Assembly (NCBI RefSeq): GCF_001418475.1
Contig: NZ_LIQX01000067.1
Location: 1-49,868, forward strand
Reading direction: 5' to 3'
Source: Streptomyces ossamyceticus
GTDB taxonomy: Bacteria > Actinomycetota > Actinomycetes > Streptomycetales > Streptomycetaceae
Length of the DNA stretch: 49,868 nucleotides
Part shown: piece after piece, positions 36,455-45,401 of the stretch
Layout: every line of letters starts with the position of its first letter
Position numbering within the stretch: the stretch's first letter is position 1
Position numbers and translations under genes: made by a program
Notes under the pieces: model-generated
Databases searched by the model: none
What the model was told of the DNA's origin: nothing
What the model saw: only the letters and a program-made list of their open reading frames with translations

Positions 36455-36961
36455 TCACTCGTCCCAGGTGACTTTGCAGCGCATGTCGACGGCCGTGGTC
36501 GGGGTAGTCACACGGACGCGAAGGAACTTGGAAACGGCGACGATGTATCGCTCGTCCGGCATGAACTGGTAGTTGTACGTGATCGGCGACTCACCGGAGA
36601 CCGAGCTAAGCGACACCACATCGAACACCCGGCTAGCCGTGGTTGTGCCTTCGGCGGTTGCCGTGTAGCCCGTAGCTGACGTACCCAGCGTCATGAGCGA
36701 TGCTGGAGCGTTCGGGTCGAGCGGCTGCACGCCTGACGCAGAGTGAGCAGTGACCGTGGCCGCCACATCCGTCTGGATGAGTTCGATGACCGCGTCGGCG
36801 CCTGGCGGGTCGTCGAGCGTGAACGACCAGCTGATCAGCTGTATCTGCCGCGTGCTGGGCGTGGCGATCTGGAGCATGGTTTTGATGGTCGTGCCTGTGG
36901 TGACCGACGCCTGTGCAGCGGTGGTCGGCATGGGGCCGTTCCAGACGGTATACCGGTGCAT
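36455..36961 (-). CDS. Phage tail-associated hypothetical protein
   Basis: About 168 aa, beta-rich and Thr/Ala-rich (LISWSFTLDDPPGADAVIEL; QFMPDERYIVAVSKF). It begins with MHRYTVWNGP. ATG at 36961 has GAGAAG 9 bases upstream; GTG at 36970 is an alternative. It lies between the tape measure (on the other side of the inserted endonuclease gene) and the large tail protein, the usual place of a distal tail component or tail accessory protein. Confidence 0.7.
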   Translation of the reverse strand: MHRYTVWNGPMPTTAAQASVTTGTTIKTMLQIATPSTRQIQLISWSFTLDDPPGADAVIELIQTDVAATVTAHSASGVQPLDPNAPASLMTLGTSATGYTATAEGTTTASRVFDVVSLSSVSGESPITYNYQFMPDERYIVAVSKFLRVRVTTPTTAVDMRCKVTWDE

Positions 36962-36963
36962 AC

Positions 36964-36992
36964 TTATCACTTCTCAAATGGGTTGGTAGAAT
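36964..36992 (+). promoter_or_regulatory. Leaderless-type promoter for the inserted endonuclease gene
   Basis: TTATCA (36964-36969) and TAGAAT (36987-36992) are exactly 17 bp apart, and the ATG at 36999 is 7 nt past the -10 box. It overlaps the start of the minus-strand tail gene at 36961. Confidence 0.55.
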
Positions 36993-36998
36993 TGGGGC

Positions 36999-37754
36999 AT
37001 GACGCGAGACCGCTCTTCCGTCGAACCCGGCCAGCGCTTCGGCCGCCTCGTTGCGCAAGAAGAAGTCCTCCAGGAGGCAGAGGAAGGGCCCGCTCGTCGG
37101 GCAGTGAGATGCCTATGCGACTGCGGCACAGAAGTGACCATCCTGCTTCAGAACCTGAAGCACCACTCGCGGTCCTGCGGCTGCACGAAACGCAAGGACA
37201 CGATGTCCGAGGCATTCCGTAACCGGGGCCGTCGGCCTCGCCTGTTCGTAGCCGAACCCGGCATGCGTTTCGTGCGCCTGACGGTCCTCCAAGAAGAGCG
37301 CAAGCGCATGCCGAATGGCGCGTACGTCTGGGTTGCCCATTGCCAATGCGACTGCGGCCAGGAGACCACCGCCACGGTGAACAACCTGAAGAACGGCCAG
37401 GTTCAGTCGTGTGGTTGTCTTCACCGCGAACGCGTGGCGGCAACCAACGCGCTGCGGGCCACTCACGGCCTGAGCGATCACCCGCATTATCACCGGTGGC
37501 GCAACATGATGGGCCGCTGCTACGACCGCCGAGACCCTCATTACGCGAACTGGGGAGCCCGAGGCATATCGGTGTGCAGCGAGTGGCATGACCCACAAAC
37601 GTTTGTGAGAGACCTCGACAAGCTGCTTGGGCCGTGCCCCGAGGGCCACAGTCTCGACCGCATCGACAACGACGGCAACTACGAGCCCGGCAACGTCCGC
37701 TGGGCGACACCACTGACGCAGCGACACAACCAACGACGCGCGCAGAACCCTTAG
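36999..37754 (+). CDS. Zinc-ribbon / HNH-like putative homing endonuclease
   Basis: 251 aa on the strand opposite to all neighbours. Two similar N-terminal modules each start with a GxRFxRL motif and contain zinc-ribbon Cys: CLCDCG with SCGC, and CQCDCG with SCGC. The C-terminal domain has the phage endonuclease pattern HRWRNMMGRCYDRR, WGARGISVCSEW and LDRIDNDGNYEPGNVRWAT (near residue 218). This is the layout of free-standing homing endonucleases in phage genomes. It sits between tape measure and tail genes, and has its own promoter. Confidence 0.78.
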   Translation: MTRDRSSVEPGQRFGRLVAQEEVLQEAEEGPARRAVRCLCDCGTEVTILLQNLKHHSRSCGCTKRKDTMSEAFRNRGRRPRLFVAEPGMRFVRLTVLQEERKRMPNGAYVWVAHCQCDCGQETTATVNNLKNGQVQSCGCLHRERVAATNALRATHGLSDHPHYHRWRNMMGRCYDRRDPHYANWGARGISVCSEWHDPQTFVRDLDKLLGPCPEGHSLDRIDNDGNYEPGNVRWATPLTQRHNQRRAQNP

Positions 37755-37776
37755 CTGGCACCTGATACACCTCCTT

Positions 37777-40700
37777 CTATCGTTCGAGAGCCTTCTTGAC
37801 GCCGCCACGCCTGTAGATCTCGCCGCGAAGCGGATCGAGGATCACCTTCGCGACCACCCGCCCGTCCAACTCCAACGTCAGGGGGATCACGACCGGCTGG
37901 CCCTGCATCACAGGAGCCGGACCACCTGAACGGGCGGCAGCAGGAGTGGGCGCGTTGAGCATCGACTGCCACGCCATATGCCTCGACTGGCCGGCCGGGT
38001 ACACCGTCGATCCGTGCGGCAGACGGACCAGCTCGGGGCCCTCCTCACCCACCCACGTGAGCCCGCCGGAGATGCCGCCCGCCGCCCGTTTCTTGACCTT
38101 CTCCCTGGCCTTCTTCCGCGCCTCTGCCGCTGTGGTGACGGCCTTCAATGCGTCCGCGAGCCGGTCCAGCGACTTGACGAGCTTCTCCTGCGCCTTGATC
38201 TGCTTGCCGTACAAGGCGTCCGCAGTCGTCTTCCCTGCCGAGCCCGCTGCCGCGTTGATCTGCGACTGAAGCGAGTTGATCGACTTCAGTTCGCTTCCCG
38301 ACGCCCGCAACAAAGCGCCCGCCGTCTCCAGCCCGCCGCCCTCAATGCCGGCCTCGGCGACCTGCCGCAGCAGCGTGTTGGACAGGCCCCGCTTCCTGAG
38401 CCGTTTCAATGCGTCGGCGAACGCGGTCGCCTTGTCCCGGCCTTGGACCAGGCCGCCCACGATGGAGCGGACCGTCATCGGCTGGTCGCGGTCACCGCTG
38501 CGGGTGATGTTCGCTGCCGAGATGACGCCGGATTTGACGCTGCTGGCGAGTTGGGAGGCGCTGCTCTTGAGGTCCTTCAGCTTCGACGATGCCTTGTCGA
38601 GTTCGCTGCTGACCTTCTTCAGGGCGGTGGCCATCTTGAGGTGGCCGCCCGCGATGCTGGACATCAGTTTCAGCAGCCGGTCCTCGGTCGCGCCTGAGGT
38701 GGCGGCGCGGATCTCGTCGCGGGCGCCACGGGCGAGGGAGCGGACGCCGCCGACGCTGCCGCCCTTGGCCATCTTCGGCATGTCGATGGCGCCCGCGTTC
38801 AGCATCTGCATGAACTTCTCGCCGTACTTCTGTACGGCTGCGGCCTTCATCACGAACTCGCCATTGCTGAGCCACGGCGCGAACACATCATCCGACGTGC
38901 CAGTGCCCGGCCCCTCGACGAGGCCGCCGTCGGCGTAGCCGTGCTTGAAGGAGCGTCCGGTGAACAGGCCGCCCGTAGCGCCCGTGATGTCGTGCTGCGA
39001 GCGGCCCGTCAGGAACCGCTTCTGGTACTCGGTGATGTACCGGATCGTGTGCTTCGTGAACGTGTACGCCGTCTTCCCGTCCAGGTTGTTCAACGCCGTC
39101 GACACCGAGCCGATCGAACCCAGGGCTTGGCCGTTCGCCGTGAACACCGCAGTGCGGCCGTCGGGGAGCTGCTTCGTCTTCAACCCGACCGCTTCCAGCG
39201 CGGCAATCGCCGCGCCGTTCAGCGTTTCAACCGTGACCTGCTTCGCATCCGGCGTCTCCTGAATCGCGGCACGCACCGACTCCAGACCGGAGATCGCCTC
39301 CTCACGCTCCAGCTTCACCAGCGTCTTGATGTCACTGGGTACGCCGAGGAGAGTGTTGACGTACTCGGTGGCCGCCTCCTTGTTCCCGCCGAAAGCATCC
39401 GTCGCGAGCCGCATCATCGTCTCGCGGAGCTCATCCGACTTCTTCGTCATACTGCCGAGCGAGTCGCCCGCCGCGATCCCCGACGCAATGAGCTCGTCCT
39501 GAGCGGTCGCCGCCGCAGACATCGCATCCCGGTTCGCCCGTCCGGCCTCAGTGTCAGCGTTGAGGGTGTCGCCGTGCTTCTTGAAGCTGGCGGTGAGGTC
39601 GTCCAGCGACGCCTCGAACTGGGTCTGTGCATCGTGCGCATCCCGGTTCACATCGTTCAGCGCGAGGATGCTGGCACGCAGGCCGTCCGCAGCCTGCTTC
39701 TGCGCGTCGAGGGTTGCCGTCGTGTTCTGTGCCGCCTGGCCGAAGACACCCATGGCGTCCTTGGCGTAGTCCTGCTCGAACTTCACGTCCTTCAGCGCGG
39801 ACGTGTAGCCGTCCATCTGGTTGGTGAAGTCCTTCACCGAGCCGCCGCCCTTGACGTACTCCGCCTTGAGTCGGGCGAACGCTGCCGCCGCGACATCGGC
39901 CTTGCCGCCCTTGACAAGGTTGGTGAGGCTGTCGTCGATCCCGTCGAGGGCCTTGCGTGCCTCTTGTGACGGGGTGGAGTCCGCCATGCCCAAGCTGAAG
40001 ACCTTGACCAGGCCGTTCTGAATGTTGTCGATCGTGCTGGGGTCGGTGATGTTGCGGACCTTGTCGTACAGGCCGTCCAGGTCCTTGCCGAAAACGCGGG
40101 CCGCCTCGCCGCCGATCTTGCCCGAGCGTCCCAGCTCCCCCAATGACGTCGTCAACTTGTCGACACTCGGCGGTGCTGCCCGGCCAATGTCACCCAGCTT
40201 CGAGAACGCGACCGTGATCGCAGCCAGCGCACCCACCACAATGCTGGCTTTCGCCGCCACACCCAGCGACATGAACGCCGCCCGCAACCCGGCGATACCA
40301 CCACCAGCAGCAATCGCCACACCCCGCAGCGCACCAATCCGCGCACCCAACGCGGCAATCCCCGTCGACACCGCAGCCGCCGCGGCCCCCGACAGAGACA
40401 TCACCTTCAACGCGACCGCAAGCTGCATGACCGTCGCCACCAGCTCCGGCGGCAACCCCGCCACCAACCCGGCTGCGGCGTTCACCAGCGTCAGCATCCC
40501 TGGCCCGGCCTCCGCCGACGCCTCCACCAACGTCATGATGGCCGCACCCAGACTCGACAAGGTTTCCTGAACTGCGGGCCCGTTCTGCTCGGCGTAGTCC
40601 ATGAACGTCTTGATCGGCCCCGACGCCTCACCCTCCGACAGGGCGCGGGAGAAGTGAATGACCCCGTTGACGGCGTCCCGCATCGCGCCCGTTGTGAACT

Positions 40701-41304
40701 CACCCAGCCGGTCCGCGAGCGCATCGAAGCCAGGCGAGTCGACCGCACCGCCAGCCACCGTCACCAGCCGGTCCAACTGATCGGAGGCGCCCCGAGCCAT
40801 CGGAGTCAGCCGCGGGATGACCTGGCTCAGCACCGCGAACGTCTTCTCGACCGGCGTCATCGTGAAGTCCGCCAGCCCATCCGACCAGGCCCGGAACTCG
40901 TCCTTCATCGTCCGCAGGCCGACAGCAGCGCGGGCCGTCGACACAGGCATCGACGACAACGTCACCGACAGGGTCCGCTGCGCCTCCGCAGCCTCCTTCG
41001 ACCCGCGCCCGGACTCGACCACAGCCTCGCGGTATTTCTTCTGCGCGTCCGACGCCTTCGACAGGTACGGAACCTGCCCGGCCACCGCAGCGCCGAACGC
41101 GAGCATCGCGCCCGACGCGCCGGCCACGCTGCCCGCGGTCTTCACTGACGCCAACCCGAGCGACGCCATCACCGGCACGGCTGCCGTCGACAGGGGGATC
41201 AGGCTGCCCAGCGAGTGGGTGACCTCGCGCTTCAGGTCACGGAACGCGCGCTGCGCCTGGTCTGAGGTGGCGCGGATCCGGATGGTTACGGCGTCGTCAG
41301 CCAT
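37777..41304 (-). CDS. Tail tape measure protein
   Basis: 1175 aa. The typical start (MADDAVTIRIRATSDQAQRAF) is followed by long helical and coiled-coil stretches, several hydrophobic Ala/Gly-rich segments (near 55-90 and 290-380) and a C-terminal Gly/Pro-rich part with GGLTWVGEEGPELV. Length sets tail length; at about 1.5 angstrom per residue the tail would be near 175 nm. ATG at 41304 with AAGGAGGTG upstream. The frameshifted chaperone ends 19 bp inside it, as is classical. Confidence 0.92.
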   Translation of the reverse strand: MADDAVTIRIRATSDQAQRAFRDLKREVTHSLGSLIPLSTAAVPVMASLGLASVKTAGSVAGASGAMLAFGAAVAGQVPYLSKASDAQKKYREAVVESGRGSKEAAEAQRTLSVTLSSMPVSTARAAVGLRTMKDEFRAWSDGLADFTMTPVEKTFAVLSQVIPRLTPMARGASDQLDRLVTVAGGAVDSPGFDALADRLGEFTTGAMRDAVNGVIHFSRALSEGEASGPIKTFMDYAEQNGPAVQETLSSLGAAIMTLVEASAEAGPGMLTLVNAAAGLVAGLPPELVATVMQLAVALKVMSLSGAAAAAVSTGIAALGARIGALRGVAIAAGGGIAGLRAAFMSLGVAAKASIVVGALAAITVAFSKLGDIGRAAPPSVDKLTTSLGELGRSGKIGGEAARVFGKDLDGLYDKVRNITDPSTIDNIQNGLVKVFSLGMADSTPSQEARKALDGIDDSLTNLVKGGKADVAAAAFARLKAEYVKGGGSVKDFTNQMDGYTSALKDVKFEQDYAKDAMGVFGQAAQNTTATLDAQKQAADGLRASILALNDVNRDAHDAQTQFEASLDDLTASFKKHGDTLNADTEAGRANRDAMSAAATAQDELIASGIAAGDSLGSMTKKSDELRETMMRLATDAFGGNKEAATEYVNTLLGVPSDIKTLVKLEREEAISGLESVRAAIQETPDAKQVTVETLNGAAIAALEAVGLKTKQLPDGRTAVFTANGQALGSIGSVSTALNNLDGKTAYTFTKHTIRYITEYQKRFLTGRSQHDITGATGGLFTGRSFKHGYADGGLVEGPGTGTSDDVFAPWLSNGEFVMKAAAVQKYGEKFMQMLNAGAIDMPKMAKGGSVGGVRSLARGARDEIRAATSGATEDRLLKLMSSIAGGHLKMATALKKVSSELDKASSKLKDLKSSASQLASSVKSGVISAANITRSGDRDQPMTVRSIVGGLVQGRDKATAFADALKRLRKRGLSNTLLRQVAEAGIEGGGLETAGALLRASGSELKSINSLQSQINAAAGSAGKTTADALYGKQIKAQEKLVKSLDRLADALKAVTTAAEARKKAREKVKKRAAGGISGGLTWVGEEGPELVRLPHGSTVYPAGQSRHMAWQSMLNAPTPAAARSGGPAPVMQGQPVVIPLTLELDGRVVAKVILDPLRGEIYRRGGVKKALER

Positions 41305-41875
41305 GGGTCTTCACCTCCTTCCGCGGTGTCGTCAGGTTCTGGGGTGCCGAGGCGTTCGATGGCGAGCATGCGCAGCAGGAGTGTGTCCTCGGCCATCAGG
41401 GAGGACAGGGTGTAGCCGGGGAACTGGCGGAGGATGCCGAGGAGCCAGCGGGCCTGGGCTAGTTGGGCTGGCTCGGTGATTCGCTGGTGGGGGTCATCGG
41501 GATGGGGGGCGCCGGGGAGGTCTCGCCAGAGGGCGAGGTCTCGGGCAAAGGGTCGTCGTCATCGACCCCGATCAGCATGTTGATCCACGCGTTGTTCAGG
41601 GCGCGGACCAGGCCCTGGTCGGCCTTGCCGATGGCGTCGCGGGTCGGGGGCAGTGCCTCGCCCTTGTAGGTGAGGTTCCATGAGACGAGCGAGTCGAAGA
41701 ACCGGTTGAGGGTCTGACTGCCGCCCTCGCCGTCGCCACCGTCCATGCCGGTGGCCTTGAGGTAGTCGTCGATGGACATGCCGACGACCTGCGCTTCGGC
41801 GCCGTGGTACTTGTGGCCCGGCTTGAACCGGACGTGCACCGTCGCGGGGGACGCTTCGAATCCCATGTGGTTCAT
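41286..41875 (-). CDS. Tail assembly chaperone GT (product of -1 frameshift)
   Basis: Frame 0 from 41875 ends at 41459. The -1 frame is open from just after a TGA near 41556 down to a TAA at 41286-41288, and encodes helical, non-random sequence (TEPAQLAQARWLLGILRQFP, LLLRMLAIERLG). Slip candidates on the minus strand are C6 at 41509-41504 (GCG CCC CCC) and C5 at 41493-41489. A slip at C6 yields about 196 aa. Overlap with the tape-measure start and gene order match lambda-type G/GT. Confidence 0.75.
41459..41875 (-). CDS. Tail assembly chaperone G (unshifted product)
   Basis: 138 aa; a beta start (TVHVRFKPGHKYHG), a helical middle (DQGLVRALNNAWINMLIG) and a Pro/Ser/Thr-rich tail that is the zone in which frameshifting would occur. 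It would coat the tape measure with GT during tail assembly. It starts at ATG 41875; an internal ATG three codons later is possible. It is followed by the tape measure gene with only the T region between them. Confidence 0.85.
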   Translation of the reverse strand: MNHMGFEASPATVHVRFKPGHKYHGAEAQVVGMSIDDYLKATGMDGGDGEGGSQTLNRFFDSLVSWNLTYKGEALPPTRDAIGKADQGLVRALNNAWINMLIGVDDDDPLPETSPSGETSPAPPIPMTPTSESPSQPN

Positions 41876-41911
41876 TCCTCCAACTAGCGGACTTTTACGG
41901 GTTACATGGGC

Positions 41912-42319
41912 CTAAGACCAAGTAGGCACATTCCCATCCGCGAGCTGGAACGGCACCGACCACGTGAACTCGCCGGACTGCGCGCGCGTGAGGGCGTAGT
42001 CGGTGAGGATGACTTCGTTGTTGAGGGTCTGGCCCGAGATCACGATGCCCATCGTCCGCTCCACACTCGTGGAGGAGACGGTCTTGAACACGGCGTGCGC
42101 GAGGTTCGCGCCGTCGTCGAAACCGCCGGCCATCGTCCCGGAGAAGTCCGCGAGCAGCAGCAGGCGGGCCATCGCCGATTCGGCCAGCGATGTGATGTCC
42201 TGGACGCCGCGGGGCATGGTCCAGTCGAGGTTGAAGGTGGAGGTGCGGATGTCCCGCGCGCTGCCACCGCTGTCGTCTACGTTGAGCGTGGTCCAGCCCA
42301 ATCCGGATTCGATCGCCAA
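41912..42319 (-). CDS. Major tail (tube) protein, small form
   Basis: 135 aa. The pattern LGWTTLNVDD, PRGVQDITSLAESAMARLLLLADFS and LTDYALTRAQSGEFTWSVPFQLADG is one I associate with actinophage major tail proteins. It forms stacked hexamers of the tube, in the usual place just before the chaperones. TTG start at 42319 with AAGGAGGG 7 bases upstream. A second tail-tube-like protein is encoded at 43177-44556, so one of the two may be a modified tube or terminal ring. Confidence 0.78.
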   Translation of the reverse strand: MAIESGLGWTTLNVDDSGGSARDIRTSTFNLDWTMPRGVQDITSLAESAMARLLLLADFSGTMAGGFDDGANLAHAVFKTVSSTSVERTMGIVISGQTLNNEVILTDYALTRAQSGEFTWSVPFQLADGNVPTWS

Positions 42320-42322
42320 GGC

Positions 42323-42742
42323 TCAGCCCTCCTTTGTTGCGAGGGTCAGCGGGCGCTGCCCTTCGTCGTTTGCTGGTTCGGTGACCCACTGCGGGCCGCT
42401 ACTCCGGTCGTAGGCGAGGCAGCCGAACAGTCTGCGCGCCCCGCTGTCCTCCACCCACTCCTCGTGGAACTGCACCGGCACGGGCAGCGCCTGGTCCCCG
42501 AAGCGCAGCTTCAGTTGGTGGACCTGCTTGCCGCCGTCGGCGAGCGCCCGCAGGCGTTCACTCGGTCCGGTCAGCTTGATCCAGAAGCCGAGCGGTCCGA
42601 GGACGCGCCGCATTGCGCCCATGTCGCGGGACGTGTCGTACGTCAGGCACGGCAGTCCGAAGTCGAGGACTTCGCAGTCGTCGGTGCGTTCCTCGCCGTC
42701 GATCCACAGGCGCCACGGCTTCGGCTCGTCCACGCCGTTCAC
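42323..42742 (-). CDS. Phage hypothetical protein (139 aa), tail module
   Basis: 139 aa (WRLWIDGEERTDDCEVL; GFWIKLTGPSERLRAL). GTG at 42742 overlaps the preceding stop as GTGA, and its stop is 3 bp from the tail protein start, so the genes are tightly coupled. No domain is recognised; position between two tail-tube-like genes suggests a tail assembly role. Confidence 0.7.
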   Translation of the reverse strand: MNGVDEPKPWRLWIDGEERTDDCEVLDFGLPCLTYDTSRDMGAMRRVLGPLGFWIKLTGPSERLRALADGGKQVHQLKLRFGDQALPVPVQFHEEWVEDSGARRLFGCLAYDRSSGPQWVTEPANDEGQRPLTLATKEG

Positions 42743-43173
42743 CCCTTCGCCCGTTCGTCGAGGAGGCGGCCCATGTGCTGCTGCACGTGCTCCACCCAGT
42801 CCGCCGCCCGCGTGTGCACCCGCAGCTCCCCGACCGTCGCCCGGTAGTCGCCGCCCCGCACGAGGTACTTCTCCGGCATCGTCTGGTGATCGGCGAAGCA
42901 GCGCTGGTACGGCTCGAACCGGAACACCGTCAGCCCGGCAGCGGTGTGCTGCTCCTTGAAGGTGCGCCGCGAGCCACGAATGAACGCGGCCTGATCGCGG
43001 CCCAGCGGCGTGGACTCGTCGATGACGGACTCCCACCCACTCCGCCACTGCGGGCAGCCCACCCGCTCACAGACGGTCTTCACCCGCTTGTCCGGACGCG
43101 ACTTCACCGACCACGTCTGATACGCCTCCACCGGAAGCCGCGGATCGTTCGGCCTGAACACCACAACACCCAC
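42739..43173 (-). CDS. Phage hypothetical protein (144 aa), tail module
   Basis: 144 aa with two clustered Cys (VCERVGCPQW) and a C-terminal His (VEHVQQHMG); Arg/Lys-rich. GTG at 43173 lies 3 bp after the stop of the lectin-bearing tail protein. It overlaps the next gene by 4 bp. Function unknown; it is part of the coupled block between the two tail-tube-like genes. Confidence 0.7.
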   Translation of the reverse strand: MGVVVFRPNDPRLPVEAYQTWSVKSRPDKRVKTVCERVGCPQWRSGWESVIDESTPLGRDQAAFIRGSRRTFKEQHTAAGLTVFRFEPYQRCFADHQTMPEKYLVRGGDYRATVGELRVHTRAADWVEHVQQHMGRLLDERAKG

Positions 43174-43176
43174 CCC

Positions 43177-44556
43177 TTAGAACGTCGTCGCCGTGAGGTT
43201 GACGTTCACCGCAGTCGCGAACACCAGCGACGTGAACCCGCCCGTGGTCACCGTGACCGCCCGCACATACCGGCGGATCTCCGTCCCCGCAGCGACCTCG
43301 ATCCGCTGCGTCGTCGGCCCACTGGTGACCTGCGTGAACCCGCCACCCGTGATGTCCGCGAACGTCGAGTTGTCGTGCGAGTGCTGGAGTTTCACCGTCA
43401 CGTCCGTGCCCGCGAACGAGAACACCTGCAAGTACGCCTGCAAGCCGTGCTCCGTGTGCGACGACACCAGCGCGTTGCCGTTCACGGTCCACGTCCGCGG
43501 CGTCGCATCCGTGACCCCGTTGCCCGACGCCGACGCAATCGGGGCGGCCACCGAAGTACCGCCGATCCCGGACAGCACCTGCGCCCGGAAGATCTTCCCG
43601 GCCAGCCGGTTCACCGTGCCGCCGGTCTGCGCACCGAGCTCCAGGACCGCCGTGGAAGCGAAGATGCTCGTGGTTGCACCATTGGCCTGCGCCGCACCCA
43701 GCGCCGTCCACGTCGCCCCGTCCTCCGACGTGTAGAACGTCACCGTCGCGTCCGTGCCGCCCACGTCCGCGTCGAGCGTCGCCCGCACCCAGTGCGTGCT
43801 GCCGTTGGTGAACCCGGTCGCCGCAGACGACGTCTCCGTCTTCTCCGCTGTGCCGTCCTCCGACCAGCGGAAGATCAGAGCCCCGGCCGCCGTCACCGCC
43901 AGCGCATACGACCGCTGGTTACCTGTGGCCGTGTACTTCGCGATCAGCGTCTGCTCGGCGGCCGGCGTCCAGTCGTCCATCGCGACCCGTACCCGCAGGT
44001 CGATGTCGCCGGTGATGTCGAGGGCGGCGGCGTCCGGGGTGCTCGCGTAGTCGCCGCTGCTGCCGGACAGGAAGAGGAAGTCTTCGCCGTCGTATCCGAA
44101 CTCGCCGGCGGTGCCGTTCGTGGCGCTGGTGTCGGTGCGCTGTCCGGCGGTGAGGAGGTCGCACCATTCGAGGCCGTAGGCGTTGCCCTGCGCGTTGACG
44201 GCGATGGTCAGGCTGCCGTCTTGTGCGCGGGTGGGGTCGTAGTTGATCTGCTTGCCGATCAGGCATGCGGCCGGGTCGCCGATCGCTGCGCCGGTCGCCC
44301 ACATCAGGTGCTGGTCCGCTGTGGGCAGCGCAGACAGCCGCGAGTGAGCGCGGCCGGCCGCCTTGTTGAAGAACGCACCCCATGAGATCCGGCCGTCCCG
44401 CAGCAGCCCGACCCGCTTGAATGCACGCAGGTCGATGGTCGTGACGTCCTGCGTGCCGACGAGACCGCCGCCGATGTCATCCGCAGAACCGGTGTCACCA
44501 CTGAGGTCGTAGCCGCCGTAGTAGAAGGCCTGGCCGAGTCCGTTACTGATCGACAT
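43177..44556 (-). CDS. Tail tube-like protein with an inserted LamG/lectin-like domain
   Basis: 459 aa. Residues 1-150 (TIDLRAFKRVGLLRDGRISWG, shown in part; INYDPTRAQDG; YGLEWCDLLTAG) and about 345-459 (LQAYLQVFSFAGTDVTVKLQ; YVRAVTVTTGGFTSL) resemble one continuous phage tail protein. Between them residues 157-340 form a concanavalin/LamG-type domain (SGDYASTPDAAALDITGDID; AKYTATGNQRSYALAVT). The insert probably projects from the tail tube. ATG at 44556 abuts the previous stop. Confidence 0.78.
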   Translation of the reverse strand: MSISNGLGQAFYYGGYDLSGDTGSADDIGGGLVGTQDVTTIDLRAFKRVGLLRDGRISWGAFFNKAAGRAHSRLSALPTADQHLMWATGAAIGDPAACLIGKQINYDPTRAQDGSLTIAVNAQGNAYGLEWCDLLTAGQRTDTSATNGTAGEFGYDGEDFLFLSGSSGDYASTPDAAALDITGDIDLRVRVAMDDWTPAAEQTLIAKYTATGNQRSYALAVTAAGALIFRWSEDGTAEKTETSSAATGFTNGSTHWVRATLDADVGGTDATVTFYTSEDGATWTALGAAQANGATTSIFASTAVLELGAQTGGTVNRLAGKIFRAQVLSGIGGTSVAAPIASASGNGVTDATPRTWTVNGNALVSSHTEHGLQAYLQVFSFAGTDVTVKLQHSHDNSTFADITGGGFTQVTSGPTTQRIEVAAGTEIRRYVRAVTVTTGGFTSLVFATAVNVNLTATTF

Positions 44557-45018
44557 CTATGCCACCTGTGCCCAAGCATCGGAAATGATCAGGGGGATCG
44601 TGAGGGTTGCCACCCGGTATGTGGTGCCGCCTGCGAAGCTCGTGTAGCCGAACTCCGCCTGCAACGCTGTTCCGTAGGCGCCGAGGAGGTCGACGAGGCG
44701 GACGTTCCCGCCGAACTGGAAGTCACCTGAGTACGCCGTCAGCAGTGCGTCCACGGCGCCCGTGACTGCGGTGTCTACTTCGCCTTGGGGTTCGGTGTCG
44801 GCGGGCATCAGGATGCGGGCCATCAGTTCCAGGCGGGCCGTCGTCTTGTTGAGGCCGGAGCCGAGGGGGACGGGGCCGATGCGGGACACCCAGAACGCTG
44901 CGGTGAGCCCGCTGCCGGGGGCGCTGACGGGTTCGTGGTCGAGGACGTTCCCGAACAGTCCAGCCGCCATGGCGTGGGAGAGGGCCGTGTTCCGGTAGGT
45001 GAGCAGGTCAAGAGACAC
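44557..45018 (-). CDS. Tail terminator / head-tail joining protein
   Basis: 153 aa (LDLLTYRNTALSHAMAAG; ARLELMARILMPADTEP; LIISDAWAQVA). Size, position just before the first tail protein and a compact alpha/beta profile fit the tail-terminator class that caps the tube. Its stop touches the start codon of the next gene, which supports coupling. It is a position-based call. Confidence 0.65.
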   Translation of the reverse strand: MSLDLLTYRNTALSHAMAAGLFGNVLDHEPVSAPGSGLTAAFWVSRIGPVPLGSGLNKTTARLELMARILMPADTEPQGEVDTAVTGAVDALLTAYSGDFQFGGNVRLVDLLGAYGTALQAEFGYTSFAGGTTYRVATLTIPLIISDAWAQVA

Positions 45019-45024
45019 GGGGCA

Positions 45025-45399
45025 TCACATCCGACCCGTATACCGGCGCAGCAGCCGTTCGCCGATACCGACCTTGCGGGCGTTCAGCTGAGCGCGGGTG
45101 CGGATCCAGTGGTTGTAGCCCTTGAACTTCGTCACCGGGAAATTCCGCGACCCGATCCCCGCCAGCCACGGCCCGTACACGACACGAGAGTCGGTGATCT
45201 TGTTGCCGTCGACGACCTTGCAGCGGGACTCGTAGTAGCCGGTCGGGTTCCGGAACACGCGGTGCATCTCACCGCGGAGGATGTTCAGGCCCTCGGTGGC
45301 GAGGCGCCGTTCGAGGTGGTCGACGTACGCATTCAGGGCACGCATGGCACGCCCGTCGAACATCGGGCCGCGGGATTCGGTGGACACGTCGAGGCGCAT
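45025..45399 (-). CDS. Head-tail joining / neck protein (HK97 gp10-like by position)
   Basis: 124 aa, basic (ALNAYVDHLERRLATEGL; VGIGERLLRRYTGRM). Helical N-terminus and beta C-terminus match small neck proteins in this slot between connector and tail terminator. ATG at 45399. It is separated from the connector stop by 2 bp. The call rests on position and size. Confidence 0.65.
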   Translation of the reverse strand: MRLDVSTESRGPMFDGRAMRALNAYVDHLERRLATEGLNILRGEMHRVFRNPTGYYESRCKVVDGNKITDSRVVYGPWLAGIGSRNFPVTKFKGYNHWIRTRAQLNARKVGIGERLLRRYTGRM

Positions 45400-45401
45400 G
45401 G

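Noticed and set aside
41895..42389. 164-codon minus-strand frame overlapping the small tail protein gene
   Set aside because: It is out of frame with the 135-aa tail protein, which has a strong ribosome site and family-like sequence.
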